Origin: Klebsiella sp. WP3-W18-ESBL-02
Lineage (GTDB): Bacteria > Pseudomonadota > Gammaproteobacteria > Enterobacterales > Enterobacteriaceae
Reading direction: 5' to 3'
DNA: 64,000 nt
Assembly: GCF_014168815.1 (NCBI RefSeq)
Contig: NZ_AP021972.1
Coordinates: 3,658,001 to 3,722,000 of the forward strand
The position numbers were made by a program, and so were the translations under genes. The notes under the pieces are model-generated. The model saw only the letters and a list, made by a program, of their open reading frames with translations, had not been told where the DNA came from and ran no database searches. Positions 50,800 through 59,932 of this stretch are shown here, one piece after another. Positions within the stretch are counted from its first letter, which is position 1; each line of letters starts with the position of its first letter.

Positions 50800-51279
50800 A
50801 TGACTCCCGCAGTTAAGTTACTCGAAAAGAACAAGATCCCATTTAGCATTCATACCTACGATCACGATCCGAATGAAACGAACTTTGGCGATGAGGTCGT
50901 GCGCAAATTAGGGCTAAACGCCGATCAGGTTTACAAAACGCTGCTGGTCGCGATGAATGGCGATATGAAACAGCTGGCAGTGGCGGTCACGCCGGTCGCC
51001 GGGCAGCTGGATTTGAAAAAAGTCGCCAAGGCGTTGGGCGCGAAAAAGGTCGATATGGCCGATCCGATGGTGGCACAGCGCGTCACCGGTTATCTGGTCG
51101 GCGGCATCAGCCCGCTGGGGCAGAAGAAGCGCCTGCCAACGGTGATTGACGCGCCGTCGCAGGAGTTTGCCTCTATCTATGTTTCCGGCGGCAAGCGCGG
51201 GCTGGATATTGAGCTGGCGGCGGTGGATTTAGCGAAAATTCTTGGCGCGACGTTTGCGGACATTGCGCGCCGGGATTAA
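50800..51279 (+). CDS. ybaK: YbaK, Cys-tRNA(Pro) deacylase
   Basis: This 159-residue trans-editing enzyme hydrolyses Cys wrongly attached to tRNA-Pro. It has the YbaK/ProX fold, with the conserved Lys in DQVYKTLLVAMNG and the loop LVGGISPLGQKKRLP. It acts together with prolyl-tRNA synthetase in the cytoplasm. The ATG at 50800 has an AAGGA ribosome site. It is the next gene after chiX, as in E. coli. Confidence 0.96.
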   Translation: MTPAVKLLEKNKIPFSIHTYDHDPNETNFGDEVVRKLGLNADQVYKTLLVAMNGDMKQLAVAVTPVAGQLDLKKVAKALGAKKVDMADPMVAQRVTGYLVGGISPLGQKKRLPTVIDAPSQEFASIYVSGGKRGLDIELAAVDLAKILGATFADIARRD

Positions 51280-51313
51280 TAACGCGATTTTCGGTTACCC
51301 CTCTGATAGCCTC

Positions 51314-51450
51314 GTACGCCGCCATCCGGCAATGTGCGCTGAACCGCCTGATGGCGCTGCGCTTATCAGGCCTACGGAAGGGTAGGCCGGATAAGGCGTT
51401 TACGCCGCCATCCGGCAATGTGCACCCAACTGCCTGATGGCGCTGCGCCG
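51314..51450. repeat. BIME between ybaK and ushA
   Basis: At least four REP units alternate: CGCCGCCATCCGGCAATGTG, GCCTGATGGCGCTGCGCTTA, GTAGGCCGGATAAGGCGTTT and a further GCCTGATGGCGCTGCGCC. It sits between the convergent ybaK and ushA stops and ends four bases before the ushA stop. Confidence 0.9.
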
Positions 51451-51453
51451 AGC

Positions 51454-53106
51454 TTACTGCCAGCTCACTTCCCCTTTCGGCTCGTAAGCATTCACATCCA
51501 GCGGCGAGTTCTGCTCAATATACTGTTTAAGCACCTCGGCATCGATAAAGCCGGTATTCACATAGCCCGGTTTGTTATCAATCTTCGGATAGCCGTCGCC
51601 GCCGGTAGCGTTAAAGCTCAGCGTCGCCAGACGATAGGTTTTCGCCGGATCGACCGGTTCACCTTTGATTTTCAGATCCTGAAGCTGCCCGCCCTTCGCC
51701 ACAAAGCTGACGTTAGCAAACTGCGGATAGGCCCCGGAGTCCGGCTTCATCTGCGCTACAGCGGTCAGATACTCAATCACCTCTTTCCCGCTCATATCGG
51801 CATACACCACCACGTTGCCAAACGGCTGCACCTTCAGCACGCTCTTATAGGTGATATTACCCGCCTCGATGGAGTCGCGAATGCCGCCGCCGCTCATGAC
51901 GCCAAAATCGGCGCCGGTGCGCGCCATCTGCGCCGCCAGAATCAGGTGCCCCATGTTGGTCTGCACGAAGCGAACCTTGCTGCGATCGCCTTCCAGATGC
52001 CCATTCACGCTGCCAACTTTTACCTCTAACTGCGCTTTGCCTTTACTCTGGAACGGCGTCAGCAGCGAGAGCATCTGCGGGTTTTCCGGGATCTGCGGCG
52101 TGTAAAGCACGCGCTCGCTCTGCCCGTTATCGTAAGTGACTTTCTTCTTCAGGTTGACCGGGATCAGCTGGTAGTGCACCAGCTTAAGCTCACCGTTGCG
52201 GAATTCGAAGTCCGCGCGGCCGACATATTTCCCCCACTCGTGGGCCTGAACTATCCAGATACCGTTCTGTTTGTCCGGCGCGCAGGGCGTACCCGGTACG
52301 TAATCAACCTGCTTTTTATTTTCCGACGCCATGCAAACCGGGTCCTGCGAGTGACCGCCTACAATCATCGCCAGCGCGCCGGCCGGCAGGCTGCGCGCCA
52401 TTTCAACATCACCCGGCGCATTGGAGCCGTGTTCGCCGTTATCGTAGTGCCCCATATGGGTCGTCGCCAGAATCAGGTCAGGCTTCTCTTTCTGCTGTAG
52501 CTCCTGAATCACCAGCTTCGCCTCTTCCGCCGGTTTGCGGAATTCAATATCGGTAAAGTATTCCGGATTACCGATTTTGGCGGTGTCGTCGGTGGTTAAA
52601 CCAATGACGGCAATTTTCAGATCCTGACGTTTAAAAATCGCCCACGGTTTAAACAGGCGCTCGCCGGTGCTTTTCTGGTAAATATTGGCGGAGAGGAACG
52701 GGAATTTAGCCCACTTTTCCTGCTGGCGCAGAACGCTCAGCGGATTATCAAACTCATGGTTGCCGACGGCCATCGCGTCGTAGCCCACCAGATTCATGCC
52801 GCGGAAGTCCGGCTCGGCATCCTGCAGATCCGACTCCGGAACCCCGGTGTTAATATCGCCGCCCGAGAGCAGCAGCACGCTGCCGCCTTCTGCTGCCACT
52901 TCTTTACGAATGCCGTCAACCAGCGTTTTTTGCGCCGCCAGGCCATACTCGCCGTATTCACTGCGCCAGAAGTGCCCGTGGTGATCGTTGGTATGCAGAA
53001 TGGTTATCTTATACGTTTTATCTTGCTGATAAGCCTGTGAGGGCAGGCTGACTAAAGATAGTGCAGCCAGCATCGCCAGCGCCACGCCTCGTTTGACGAA
53101 ATGCAT
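51454..53106 (-). CDS. ushA: UshA, periplasmic 5'-nucleotidase / UDP-sugar hydrolase
   Basis: This 550-residue enzyme has a signal peptide (KRGVALAMLAALSLVSLPSQA). It is a two-metal calcineurin-like nucleotidase. The N-terminal metal motifs are ILHTNDHHGHFWR, GGDINTG, VGNHEFDNP and THMGHYD; the nucleotide-stacking C-terminal domain holds NATGGDGYP. It hydrolyses UDP-glucose and nucleotides in the periplasm so that bases and sugars can be imported. It is divergent from fsr. Confidence 0.96.
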   Translation of the reverse strand: MHFVKRGVALAMLAALSLVSLPSQAYQQDKTYKITILHTNDHHGHFWRSEYGEYGLAAQKTLVDGIRKEVAAEGGSVLLLSGGDINTGVPESDLQDAEPDFRGMNLVGYDAMAVGNHEFDNPLSVLRQQEKWAKFPFLSANIYQKSTGERLFKPWAIFKRQDLKIAVIGLTTDDTAKIGNPEYFTDIEFRKPAEEAKLVIQELQQKEKPDLILATTHMGHYDNGEHGSNAPGDVEMARSLPAGALAMIVGGHSQDPVCMASENKKQVDYVPGTPCAPDKQNGIWIVQAHEWGKYVGRADFEFRNGELKLVHYQLIPVNLKKKVTYDNGQSERVLYTPQIPENPQMLSLLTPFQSKGKAQLEVKVGSVNGHLEGDRSKVRFVQTNMGHLILAAQMARTGADFGVMSGGGIRDSIEAGNITYKSVLKVQPFGNVVVYADMSGKEVIEYLTAVAQMKPDSGAYPQFANVSFVAKGGQLQDLKIKGEPVDPAKTYRLATLSFNATGGDGYPKIDNKPGYVNTGFIDAEVLKQYIEQNSPLDVNAYEPKGEVSWQ

Positions 53107-53280
53107 GATTCTCTCCCTGAGTGAATAACAACCGCAGAAATTACAACGCTATGAAATATTAGTCTAATTTGTTTTCAGAATTGAGACTTCCTTCAAACGT
53201 CTTAGACAGGTATCTTAGTCTGATAATAATTATTAAAGCGTTTATCCCCAATATCGCACTACCAAATATAAGTGGAATCT

Positions 53281-54501
53281 ATGGCAATCTCTGAAACCAG
53301 CCCTACGCGGCCTGGCCCGACTGCGTCTTCGCAAAAGGGCCGCACCTCATTCGGTATCCTGGGAGCAATAAGCCTCTCCCACCTGCTCAACGACATGATT
53401 CAGTCGCTGATTCTGGCCATCTACCCGCTGCTGCAGTCCGAGTTTTCTCTGACCTTTGTGCAGATAGGGATAATCACCCTTACCTTCCAGCTGACCTCAT
53501 CGCTGTTCCAGCCGGTGATCGGTTACATCACCGATAAGCGTTCGATGCCGTGGTCACTCCCCGTCGGCATGTGCTTTACCCTAAGCGGCCTGGTGCTGCT
53601 GGCGCTGGCAGGTAGCTTCGGGACGGTGCTGCTGGCCGCTGCGCTGGTCGGTACCGGCTCATCCGTGTTCCATCCGGAATCCTCCCGCGTGGCGCGCATG
53701 GCTTCCGGTGGTCGCCACGGGCTGGCGCAGTCTATTTTCCAGGTCGGCGGTAACTTCGGCAGCTCGCTTGGGCCGCTGCTGGCGGCGGTGATTATCGCGC
53801 CGTACGGTAAGGGTAACGTTGCCTGGTTCGTCCTGGCCGCGCTGCTGGCGATTGTCGTGCTGGCGCAGGTCAGCCGCTGGTACGCCGCGCAGCATCGTCT
53901 GGCGAAGGGTAAACCTAAAGCGGTGATTATCAATCCGCTGCCGAGAAACAAGGTTATTCTGGCCGTGAGCATCCTGCTGATGCTGATTTTCTCGAAATAT
54001 TTCTATATGGCGAGTATCAGCAGCTACTACACCTTTTATCTGATGCAAAAATTCGGATTATCGGTACAAAACGCGCAGATTCACTTATTTGCCTTCCTGT
54101 TTGCAGTGGCTGCGGGCACCGTCATTGGCGGGCCTGTAGGTGACAAGATTGGCCGTAAATATGTTATTTGGGGCTCTATCCTCGGCGTTGCACCGTTTAC
54201 TCTCCTTTTACCCTACGCCAGCCTGTGGTGGACGGGGATTTTAACGGTGATCATTGGATTTATCCTCGCATCGGCGTTTTCTGCCATTCTGGTGTATGCG
54301 CAGGAGCTATTGCCGGGCCGTATCGGGATGGTTTCCGGGCTATTCTTCGGCTTCGCTTTTGGCATGGGTGGCCTTGGGGCTGCGGTACTGGGGCTGATTG
54401 CCGACCATACCAGTATCGAGTTGGTTTATAAAATATGTGCTTTCCTACCACTTATTGGGATGTTGACCATATTCTTACCTGATAACCGCCAAAAACACTG
54501 A
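53281..54501 (+). CDS. fsr: Fsr, fosmidomycin-resistance MFS exporter
   Basis: This 406-residue protein has about 12 spans and matches E. coli Fsr in length and position. Recognisable blocks are LSHLLNDMIQSLILAIYPLL near the first span and LVGTGSSVFHPESSRVAR in loop 4-5. It exports fosmidomycin and possibly other compounds. A GTG three codons upstream could start the protein, but E. coli Fsr begins MA-, which favours the ATG. Confidence 0.93.
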   Translation: MAISETSPTRPGPTASSQKGRTSFGILGAISLSHLLNDMIQSLILAIYPLLQSEFSLTFVQIGIITLTFQLTSSLFQPVIGYITDKRSMPWSLPVGMCFTLSGLVLLALAGSFGTVLLAAALVGTGSSVFHPESSRVARMASGGRHGLAQSIFQVGGNFGSSLGPLLAAVIIAPYGKGNVAWFVLAALLAIVVLAQVSRWYAAQHRLAKGKPKAVIINPLPRNKVILAVSILLMLIFSKYFYMASISSYYTFYLMQKFGLSVQNAQIHLFAFLFAVAAGTVIGGPVGDKIGRKYVIWGSILGVAPFTLLLPYASLWWTGILTVIIGFILASAFSAILVYAQELLPGRIGMVSGLFFGFAFGMGGLGAAVLGLIADHTSIELVYKICAFLPLIGMLTIFLPDNRQKH

Positions 54502-54506
54502 ATTTA

Positions 54507-54535
54507 CGGCAGCCAAACCTTTGTTTTGGCTGCCG
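54507..54535 (+). terminator. Hairpin after fsr
   Basis: An 11-bp stem CGGCAGCCAAA / TTTGGCTGCCG is located 5 bases after the fsr stop. It lacks a U-run, so it is a weak terminator or an mRNA-stabilising structure. Confidence 0.5.
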
Positions 54536-54757
54536 CTCCCCTCCCCGCAAGCGCGCGTCTTATCTGGCTTTGCTCAGCCAATTTTCATTTTTGTGCCATT
54601 TACTCTCAAAAATTCAATTTTTTAGCTAAATTCAAGAATTATTCACAAACACAATCACGGAAATTGTCATAAACTATTACGAGGTTTTTTGGTTTTCAGG
54701 CTGTTGCGGCACTCTGCGCCAAAAATGGGACCACGCATCACGACGAAAGGAGACGGA

Positions 54758-56434
54758 ATGCATCACGCCACACCGCTAATCACCACCATTGTTGGTGGCC
54801 TTGTGCTCGCTTTTTTCCTTGGCATGATTGCCAATAAGTTAAGAATTTCACCACTGGTAGGTTATTTATTAGCGGGCGTGCTGGCCGGACCGTTTACTCC
54901 AGGATTTGTCGCTGATACCAAACTGGCGCCTGAGCTTGCAGAACTCGGCGTTATTCTGCTGATGTTCGGCGTCGGTCTCCATTTTTCGCTCAAAGATTTG
55001 ATGGCGGTAAAGTCTATCGCCATCCCCGGCGCCATCGCGCAAATAGCCGTCGCCACGCTGCTGGGGATGCTGCTCTCCACTTTCTTAGGCTGGTCAATGA
55101 TGACCGGTATCGTGTTTGGTCTGTGTCTTTCTACCGCCAGTACCGTGGTGCTGCTACGCGCGCTGGAGGAACGGCAGCTTATTGATAGCCAGCGGGGGCA
55201 AATTGCCATCGGCTGGCTGATTGTTGAAGACCTGGTGATGGTATTAACGCTGGTTCTGCTCCCCGCCGTCGCCGGAATGATGGAAAAAGAAAATATCGGT
55301 TTTGCCTCATTGGCTATCGATATGGCCATCACCATCGGCAAAGTTGTGGCGTTTATCGCCATCATGATGCTGGTTGGCCGTCGTCTGGTGCCGTGGATCC
55401 TCTCACGCAGCGCCGCCACCGGGTCTCGCGAACTGTTCACGCTCTCGGTACTGGCGCTGGCGCTGGGCATTGCCTTCGGTGCGGTCGAATTGTTCGACGT
55501 CTCCTTCGCGCTGGGCGCATTCTTCGCCGGAATGGTGCTGAACGAATCCGAGCTGAGCCACCGCGCGGCGCACGATACGCTGCCGCTGCGCGACGCGTTT
55601 GCGGTACTGTTCTTCGTCTCCGTCGGCATGCTGTTCGATCCGTTGATTCTGATTGAGCAACCGCTGGCGGTGCTGGCAACGCTGGCTATTATCATCTTCG
55701 GTAAATCGCTGGCGGCGTTTGGCCTGGTACGCCTGTTCGGTCACTCCCAGCGTACCGCACTGACCATCGCCACCAGCCTGGCGCAAATTGGCGAATTTGC
55801 CTTTATTCTGGCCGGTCTGGGGATGGCGCTGGGGCTACTGCCGCAGGCCGGGCAAAACCTGGTGCTGGCGGGCGCGATTCTCTCCATTATGCTTAACCCG
55901 GTGCTGTTCTCCCTGCTGGAGAAATACCTCGAGAAAACGGAAACGCTTGAGGAACAGACGCTGGAAGAGGCGCTGGAAGATGAAACGCAGATCCCGGTGG
56001 ATATTTGCAATCATGCGTTGCTGGTCGGCTACGGCCGCGTCGGCAGCCTGCTCGGTGAGAAGCTGATGGCGCAGGGCATTCCACTGGTGGTCATTGAAAC
56101 GTCGCGAACCCGCGTGGATGAGCTACGTGAACGCGGTATTCGCGCGGTACTGGGCAACGCCGCTAACGAAGAGATCATGAATCTGGCGCACCTCGACTGC
56201 GCCCGCTGGCTGCTTTTGACCATCCCCAACGGCTACGAGGCCGGGGAGATTGTTGCCAGCGCTCGCGAGAAGTGTCCGCACCTCGAGATCATTGCCCGTG
56301 CGCATTATGACGACGAAGTGGCGTACATTAGCGAACGCGGAGCCAATGAAGTGGTGATGGGCGAGCGGGAGATTGCCAAAACCATGCTGGGGCTGCTGAG
56401 CTCGCCGCCGTTGAGTGAGGCGGTAAGCGGGTAA
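54758..56434 (+). CDS. ybaL: YbaL, monovalent cation:proton antiporter (CPA2) with RCK domain
   Basis: This 558-residue protein is of the KefB/KefC type. It has about 12 membrane spans (residues 1-385) with the CPA2 motif SFALGAFFAGMVLNES. A cytosolic TrkA-N domain follows, with the dinucleotide loop LVGYGRVGSLLGEKL. It probably exchanges K+ for protons under acid or electrophile control. The ATG has AAAGGAG 6 bases upstream. The 256-base gap before it contains only AT-rich promoter-like sequence. Confidence 0.94.
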   Translation: MHHATPLITTIVGGLVLAFFLGMIANKLRISPLVGYLLAGVLAGPFTPGFVADTKLAPELAELGVILLMFGVGLHFSLKDLMAVKSIAIPGAIAQIAVATLLGMLLSTFLGWSMMTGIVFGLCLSTASTVVLLRALEERQLIDSQRGQIAIGWLIVEDLVMVLTLVLLPAVAGMMEKENIGFASLAIDMAITIGKVVAFIAIMMLVGRRLVPWILSRSAATGSRELFTLSVLALALGIAFGAVELFDVSFALGAFFAGMVLNESELSHRAAHDTLPLRDAFAVLFFVSVGMLFDPLILIEQPLAVLATLAIIIFGKSLAAFGLVRLFGHSQRTALTIATSLAQIGEFAFILAGLGMALGLLPQAGQNLVLAGAILSIMLNPVLFSLLEKYLEKTETLEEQTLEEALEDETQIPVDICNHALLVGYGRVGSLLGEKLMAQGIPLVVIETSRTRVDELRERGIRAVLGNAANEEIMNLAHLDCARWLLLTIPNGYEAGEIVASAREKCPHLEIIARAHYDDEVAYISERGANEVVMGEREIAKTMLGLLSSPPLSEAVSG

Positions 56435-56460
56435 CTTTCTTCGGCCGAATAAAGCGAAGA

Positions 56461-56538
56461 TGCCATCCGGAAATCTGCGCCATCTTCCTGATGGCGCTGC
56501 GTTTATCAGGCCTACAACGGCACGTCATCGTTGTAGGC
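56461..56538. repeat. BIME between ybaL and gsk
   Basis: REP units TGCCATCCGGAAATCTGC and CCTGATGGCGCTGCGTTTATC are followed by the half-unit TTGTAGGCC. It lies between the convergent ybaL and gsk genes. Confidence 0.82.
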
Positions 56539-56548
56539 CTCGAACGAA

Positions 56549-57853
56549 TTAACGTTCCCAGTACGCCTCTTCGAGGCTATCTTCTTTCTCCGGCAGGCCG
56601 CGCGTCAGACGCGGCGAATGCTGGTTCAACACCTGATAGCTTACCCGGTTAGCATACTTGCACACCTGCGCGAGTGACGAATAGGTCAGCCAGGCGTGCT
56701 GATGCTTGCTGGAGTTCGGCACGTTGCTACGGTGATAGGCGTTGGCGGTAATATCATGCAGCAGCGCCGCCAGCGCACCGTCACCCGCGCCATTGGTGTT
56801 CATGATTTTTTCTGGCCCGCCCATAAATGGCGCAATGTGCGAGTAGATACGCAGTGGCTCACGGCAATCTTTAAAACGCACCGCGCGGCTGAACTCATAC
56901 TGGTTAAACTCGGCAATGGCACCCGGCAGCAGCGGATGCTGGGTTTTACGCTTGGCCTCATTTTCGGTAAAGCCTGCCATATACAGCCCGGTCGGCCCGG
57001 CGGTGCACAGCACCAGATCCACCCAGTCCAGCGCTTTATCCGATGCCTGCAGCGGGTCGCTGAGGCCGGTTAACGCTTCCGCTTCTTCTTCATTCATCGC
57101 CAGAATCGACACGTGCTCTTTGATAAAACGCTGCCACCATTCCGGGCTATCGGCGATAACAAACTTCGTGCCCAGCGTCAGCACCACCGGTACATCATGC
57201 TTTTTGGCATAGGCGATGGCCTGCATGGTGGCATCCGGCATCGGCTCGCCCGGCTTGCAGCGCACCAGGTAGGAGGTGAGCACCAGCGCAGATGCGCCGG
57301 CGATAACCGACTCAGGAATACTCTCCGGGCGCAGCTTGTTCATGTGCCCAGGGCTAATGGCAAAGGTCCGTTCGCCGCTGTCGCTAATCAGCGTAAAGCA
57401 GCGGCCAATCGGCCCGTCAACGCCCTGCAAATGGTTAAGATCGGTGCGGCTGGAGGTATTACACAGGTAGCGGTAGGCATAGCCGCCAATTTCGATATTG
57501 CTGCACATCACGCCGAGCAGCACCGAGCGGTCATCCGCCAGCACCGAGTAGTTATGCATGGTGTTACCGATAGTGCCACCGGCAAACTGATGGGTAATCA
57601 GGTTTTCGCGCACCAGTTCCTGATACAGCGCTTCCGCTACATCGTCTTCAATCACCAGCGAATGCCCGGCACTCAAGCCGTAGCGCTGAATAAACGCATC
57701 GTCGACTTTCGCCTCAATATCCACCAGCGTCTGGTCGATACCGACGACCCACGCGGCGCTGGTTTCACTTTCGGGCTGAATTTGCTTGAGCAGCGGATCG
57801 CGAGCGTCCACTGGGAAGTAATGTTTAGATTTGCGTTTACCGGGAAATTTCAT
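56549..57853 (-). CDS. gsk: Gsk, inosine-guanosine kinase
   Basis: This 434-residue PfkB-family kinase phosphorylates guanosine and inosine for purine salvage. Family motifs include FAGGTIGNTMHNYSVL near residue 90 and the C-terminal anion-hole motif MNTNGAGDGALAAL, where the catalytic Asp follows Gly-Ala-Gly. It begins MKFPGKRKSKHYFPVDARDP as in E. coli. In E. coli aes separates gsk from hemH; aes is absent here. Confidence 0.96.
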   Translation of the reverse strand: MKFPGKRKSKHYFPVDARDPLLKQIQPESETSAAWVVGIDQTLVDIEAKVDDAFIQRYGLSAGHSLVIEDDVAEALYQELVRENLITHQFAGGTIGNTMHNYSVLADDRSVLLGVMCSNIEIGGYAYRYLCNTSSRTDLNHLQGVDGPIGRCFTLISDSGERTFAISPGHMNKLRPESIPESVIAGASALVLTSYLVRCKPGEPMPDATMQAIAYAKKHDVPVVLTLGTKFVIADSPEWWQRFIKEHVSILAMNEEEAEALTGLSDPLQASDKALDWVDLVLCTAGPTGLYMAGFTENEAKRKTQHPLLPGAIAEFNQYEFSRAVRFKDCREPLRIYSHIAPFMGGPEKIMNTNGAGDGALAALLHDITANAYHRSNVPNSSKHQHAWLTYSSLAQVCKYANRVSYQVLNQHSPRLTRGLPEKEDSLEEAYWER

Positions 57854-57916
57854 GGTGATTTTTGGCTGGCAGTTAACAGGCGGGGAATAGTAGCATATTC
57901 CCCTACCCGCAGGCGA

Positions 57917-58879
57917 TTAGCGATACGGCGCAGTCAGATTCACCATCATCTCAATATGCGCATCATCATCATTAAGCGCGGGAATATACTCATACTGTTG
58001 CCCACCCGCCTCCAGGAACACTTCACGGTTCTGAACCACTATTTCTTCCAGCGTTTCCAGGCAATCAGCAGAGAAGCCCGGGCACATCACCTGAATATGC
58101 TTCACGCCCTTTTCTCCGAGCATTTTCAGCGTCTCATCGGTATACGGCGTCAGCCACGGTTCACGGCCAAAGCGCGACTGGTAGGTCATCATCACCTTGT
58201 CCGGTGAAATACCCAGCGCGGAAACCAGCTCGCGGGTCGTGTCGCGACAGCGTTGCGGATAATCGTCGCCTTCATGCGCGTAGCGCTGCGGAATGCCGTG
58301 ATAGGAAAGCAGCAGCAGATCCGGCTCGCCGTGGCGCGCGAACGATGCGCGTGCGCTAGCGGCCAGCGCCTCAATATAGCCGCGATCGGTAGCATAGTCG
58401 CGAATGAACGACACGCTCGGAATGGCGCGTTTGCTGGCCAGTATACGGGCGAGTTCATCCCATACGGCGGCCACGGTCGAACAGGAATACTGCGGGTAAA
58501 GCGGCAGCACGACAAGCTGATCGACGCCCTGTGCCAGCAGTTCATCCACGGCGCTTTGTAGCGACGGCGTGCCGTAGCTCATGCCCAGCGCCACCGGCAC
58601 ATCCGGCAGGCGTGCGGCCAGCGCGCGCTGCTGGCGACGGCTATAAACCATTAGCGGCGAGCCGTCTTCCATCCACACGGACTGATACAGCTTTGCTACC
58701 CTGGGCGCGCGAATAGGCAGAATCACGCCGCGCAGCAAAGGCCACCACAGCAAACGCGGCGTATCAACAACGCGCTTATCGCTTAAAAACTGTTTCAGAT
58801 AGCGTTTAATGGCTTCAGACGTGGGGGCATCGGGCGTCCCGAGGTTAACCAGCAGAATACCGGGTTTTTTATGATGCAT
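57917..58879 (-). CDS. hemH: HemH, ferrochelatase
   Basis: This 320-residue enzyme inserts Fe2+ into protoporphyrin IX, the last step of haem synthesis. It acts at the inner face of the inner membrane. Motifs visible are GILLVNLGTPDAPT, the catalytic His in LLSYHGIPQRYA, and the C-terminal CPGFSADCLETLEEI. Length and order after adk are as in E. coli. A BIME separates it from adk. Confidence 0.97.
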   Translation of the reverse strand: MHHKKPGILLVNLGTPDAPTSEAIKRYLKQFLSDKRVVDTPRLLWWPLLRGVILPIRAPRVAKLYQSVWMEDGSPLMVYSRRQQRALAARLPDVPVALGMSYGTPSLQSAVDELLAQGVDQLVVLPLYPQYSCSTVAAVWDELARILASKRAIPSVSFIRDYATDRGYIEALAASARASFARHGEPDLLLLSYHGIPQRYAHEGDDYPQRCRDTTRELVSALGISPDKVMMTYQSRFGREPWLTPYTDETLKMLGEKGVKHIQVMCPGFSADCLETLEEIVVQNREVFLEAGGQQYEYIPALNDDDAHIEMMVNLTAPYR

Positions 58880-58970
58880 TACCGCCTCTTATCGATTCAA
58901 ATTGTTGATAATTGTAGCGGAAAAGCAGGGAAGAAAAACTAATTGCTGTGAGAGGTAAGGCGAGAATTTT

Positions 58971-59046
58971 TGCCTGATGGCGCTGCGCTTATCAGGCCTA
59001 CAAAATAATCGTAGGCCGGATAAGGCATTTATGCCGCCATCCGGCA
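58971..59046. repeat. BIME between hemH and adk
   Basis: REP units TGCCTGATGGCGCTGCGCTTA and GTAGGCCGGATAAGGC...GCCGCCATCCGGC are opposed. The element lies directly after the adk stop, in the adk-hemH direction of transcription. Confidence 0.88.
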
Positions 59047-59056
59047 CGCCTCGGTA

Positions 59057-59701
59057 TTAGCCGAGGATTTTTTCCAGCTCTGCGCGAACGTCAGCCACGG
59101 CCTGAGTACCGTCAACTTTGGCGTACTGGGTGTTACCCGCCTGCGCTTCTTTAGAGTAGTAGCCGATCAGCGGCGCGGTCATCTGATGGTATTCCACCAG
59201 GCGCTTACGCACGGTCTCTTCCTGATCGTCTTTACGCGTGGTCAGCTCTTCGCCGGTCACGTCGTCTTTACCTTCAACCTTAGGCGGGTTGAATTTGATG
59301 TGGTAAACGCGGCCAGAAGCAGCGTGTACGCGACGGCCTACGATACGGTCAACGATCAGTTCGTCCGGTACGTCGAATTCCAGCACGTAGTCAACGTTGA
59401 TGCCCGCTTCTTTCATGGCGTCAGCCTGCGGAATAGTGCGCGGGAAGCCGTCCAGCAGGAAACCGTTGCGGCAGTCTTCCTGGGCGATGCGCTCTTTCAC
59501 CAGCGCGATAACCAGCTCATCGGTCACCAGCTTACCGGCATCCATGATGTCTTTAGCCTGTTTGCCCAGCTCGCTGCCGGATTTAACGGCCGCGCGCAGC
59601 ATATCACCGGTGGAGATTTGCGGAATGCCATATTTCTCCATGATGAACTGTGCCTGAGTTCCTTTACCCGCGCCAGGTGCGCCAAGCAGAATGATACGCA
59701 T
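59057..59701 (-). CDS. adk: Adk, adenylate kinase
   Basis: This 214-residue essential enzyme interconverts AMP+ATP and 2 ADP. Walker A is GAPGAGKGTQAQF near the N-terminus, the AMP-binding region covers STGDMLRAA, GFPRTIPQAD closes over the nucleotide, and the LID domain runs from RRVHAASGRVYHIKFNPPK to DVTGEEL. Length equals the E. coli long form. The ATG at 59701 lies nine codons inside the open frame. Confidence 0.97.
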   Translation of the reverse strand: MRIILLGAPGAGKGTQAQFIMEKYGIPQISTGDMLRAAVKSGSELGKQAKDIMDAGKLVTDELVIALVKERIAQEDCRNGFLLDGFPRTIPQADAMKEAGINVDYVLEFDVPDELIVDRIVGRRVHAASGRVYHIKFNPPKVEGKDDVTGEELTTRKDDQEETVRKRLVEYHQMTAPLIGYYSKEAQAGNTQYAKVDGTQAVADVRAELEKILG

Positions 59702-59835
59702 TGCGAAAATCCCCTCAAAGGTTGTCAATATTTTTTAAAAAGCGCTAAAAGATACCACCAACGCGGCATTGGCTCAAGGAAGCGGGCTACGCTGAAACGG
59801 TTAACGGTGGGAAAATTGATAATAAGGAGAGAAAA

Positions 59836-59919
59836 TGCCGGATGGCGGTGTAAACACCTTATCCGGCCTACGATCGATGAGAAGCTGTAGGCCGGATAAG
59901 CGTTAGCGCCATCCGGCAT
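59836..59919. repeat. BIME between adk and htpG
   Basis: GCCGGATGGCGGTGTAAACAC...ATCCGGCCTAC and GTAGGCCGGATAAGCG...GCCATCCGGC are two inverted REP units in the 231-base gap upstream of adk and downstream of htpG. Confidence 0.88.
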
Positions 59920-59932
59920 TACATTATGGCTA

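Noticed and set aside
57113..58207. 364-residue plus-strand frame across the gsk-hemH junction
   Set aside because: Antisense to both genes, without a ribosome site or domain, and crossing two clear gene ends.
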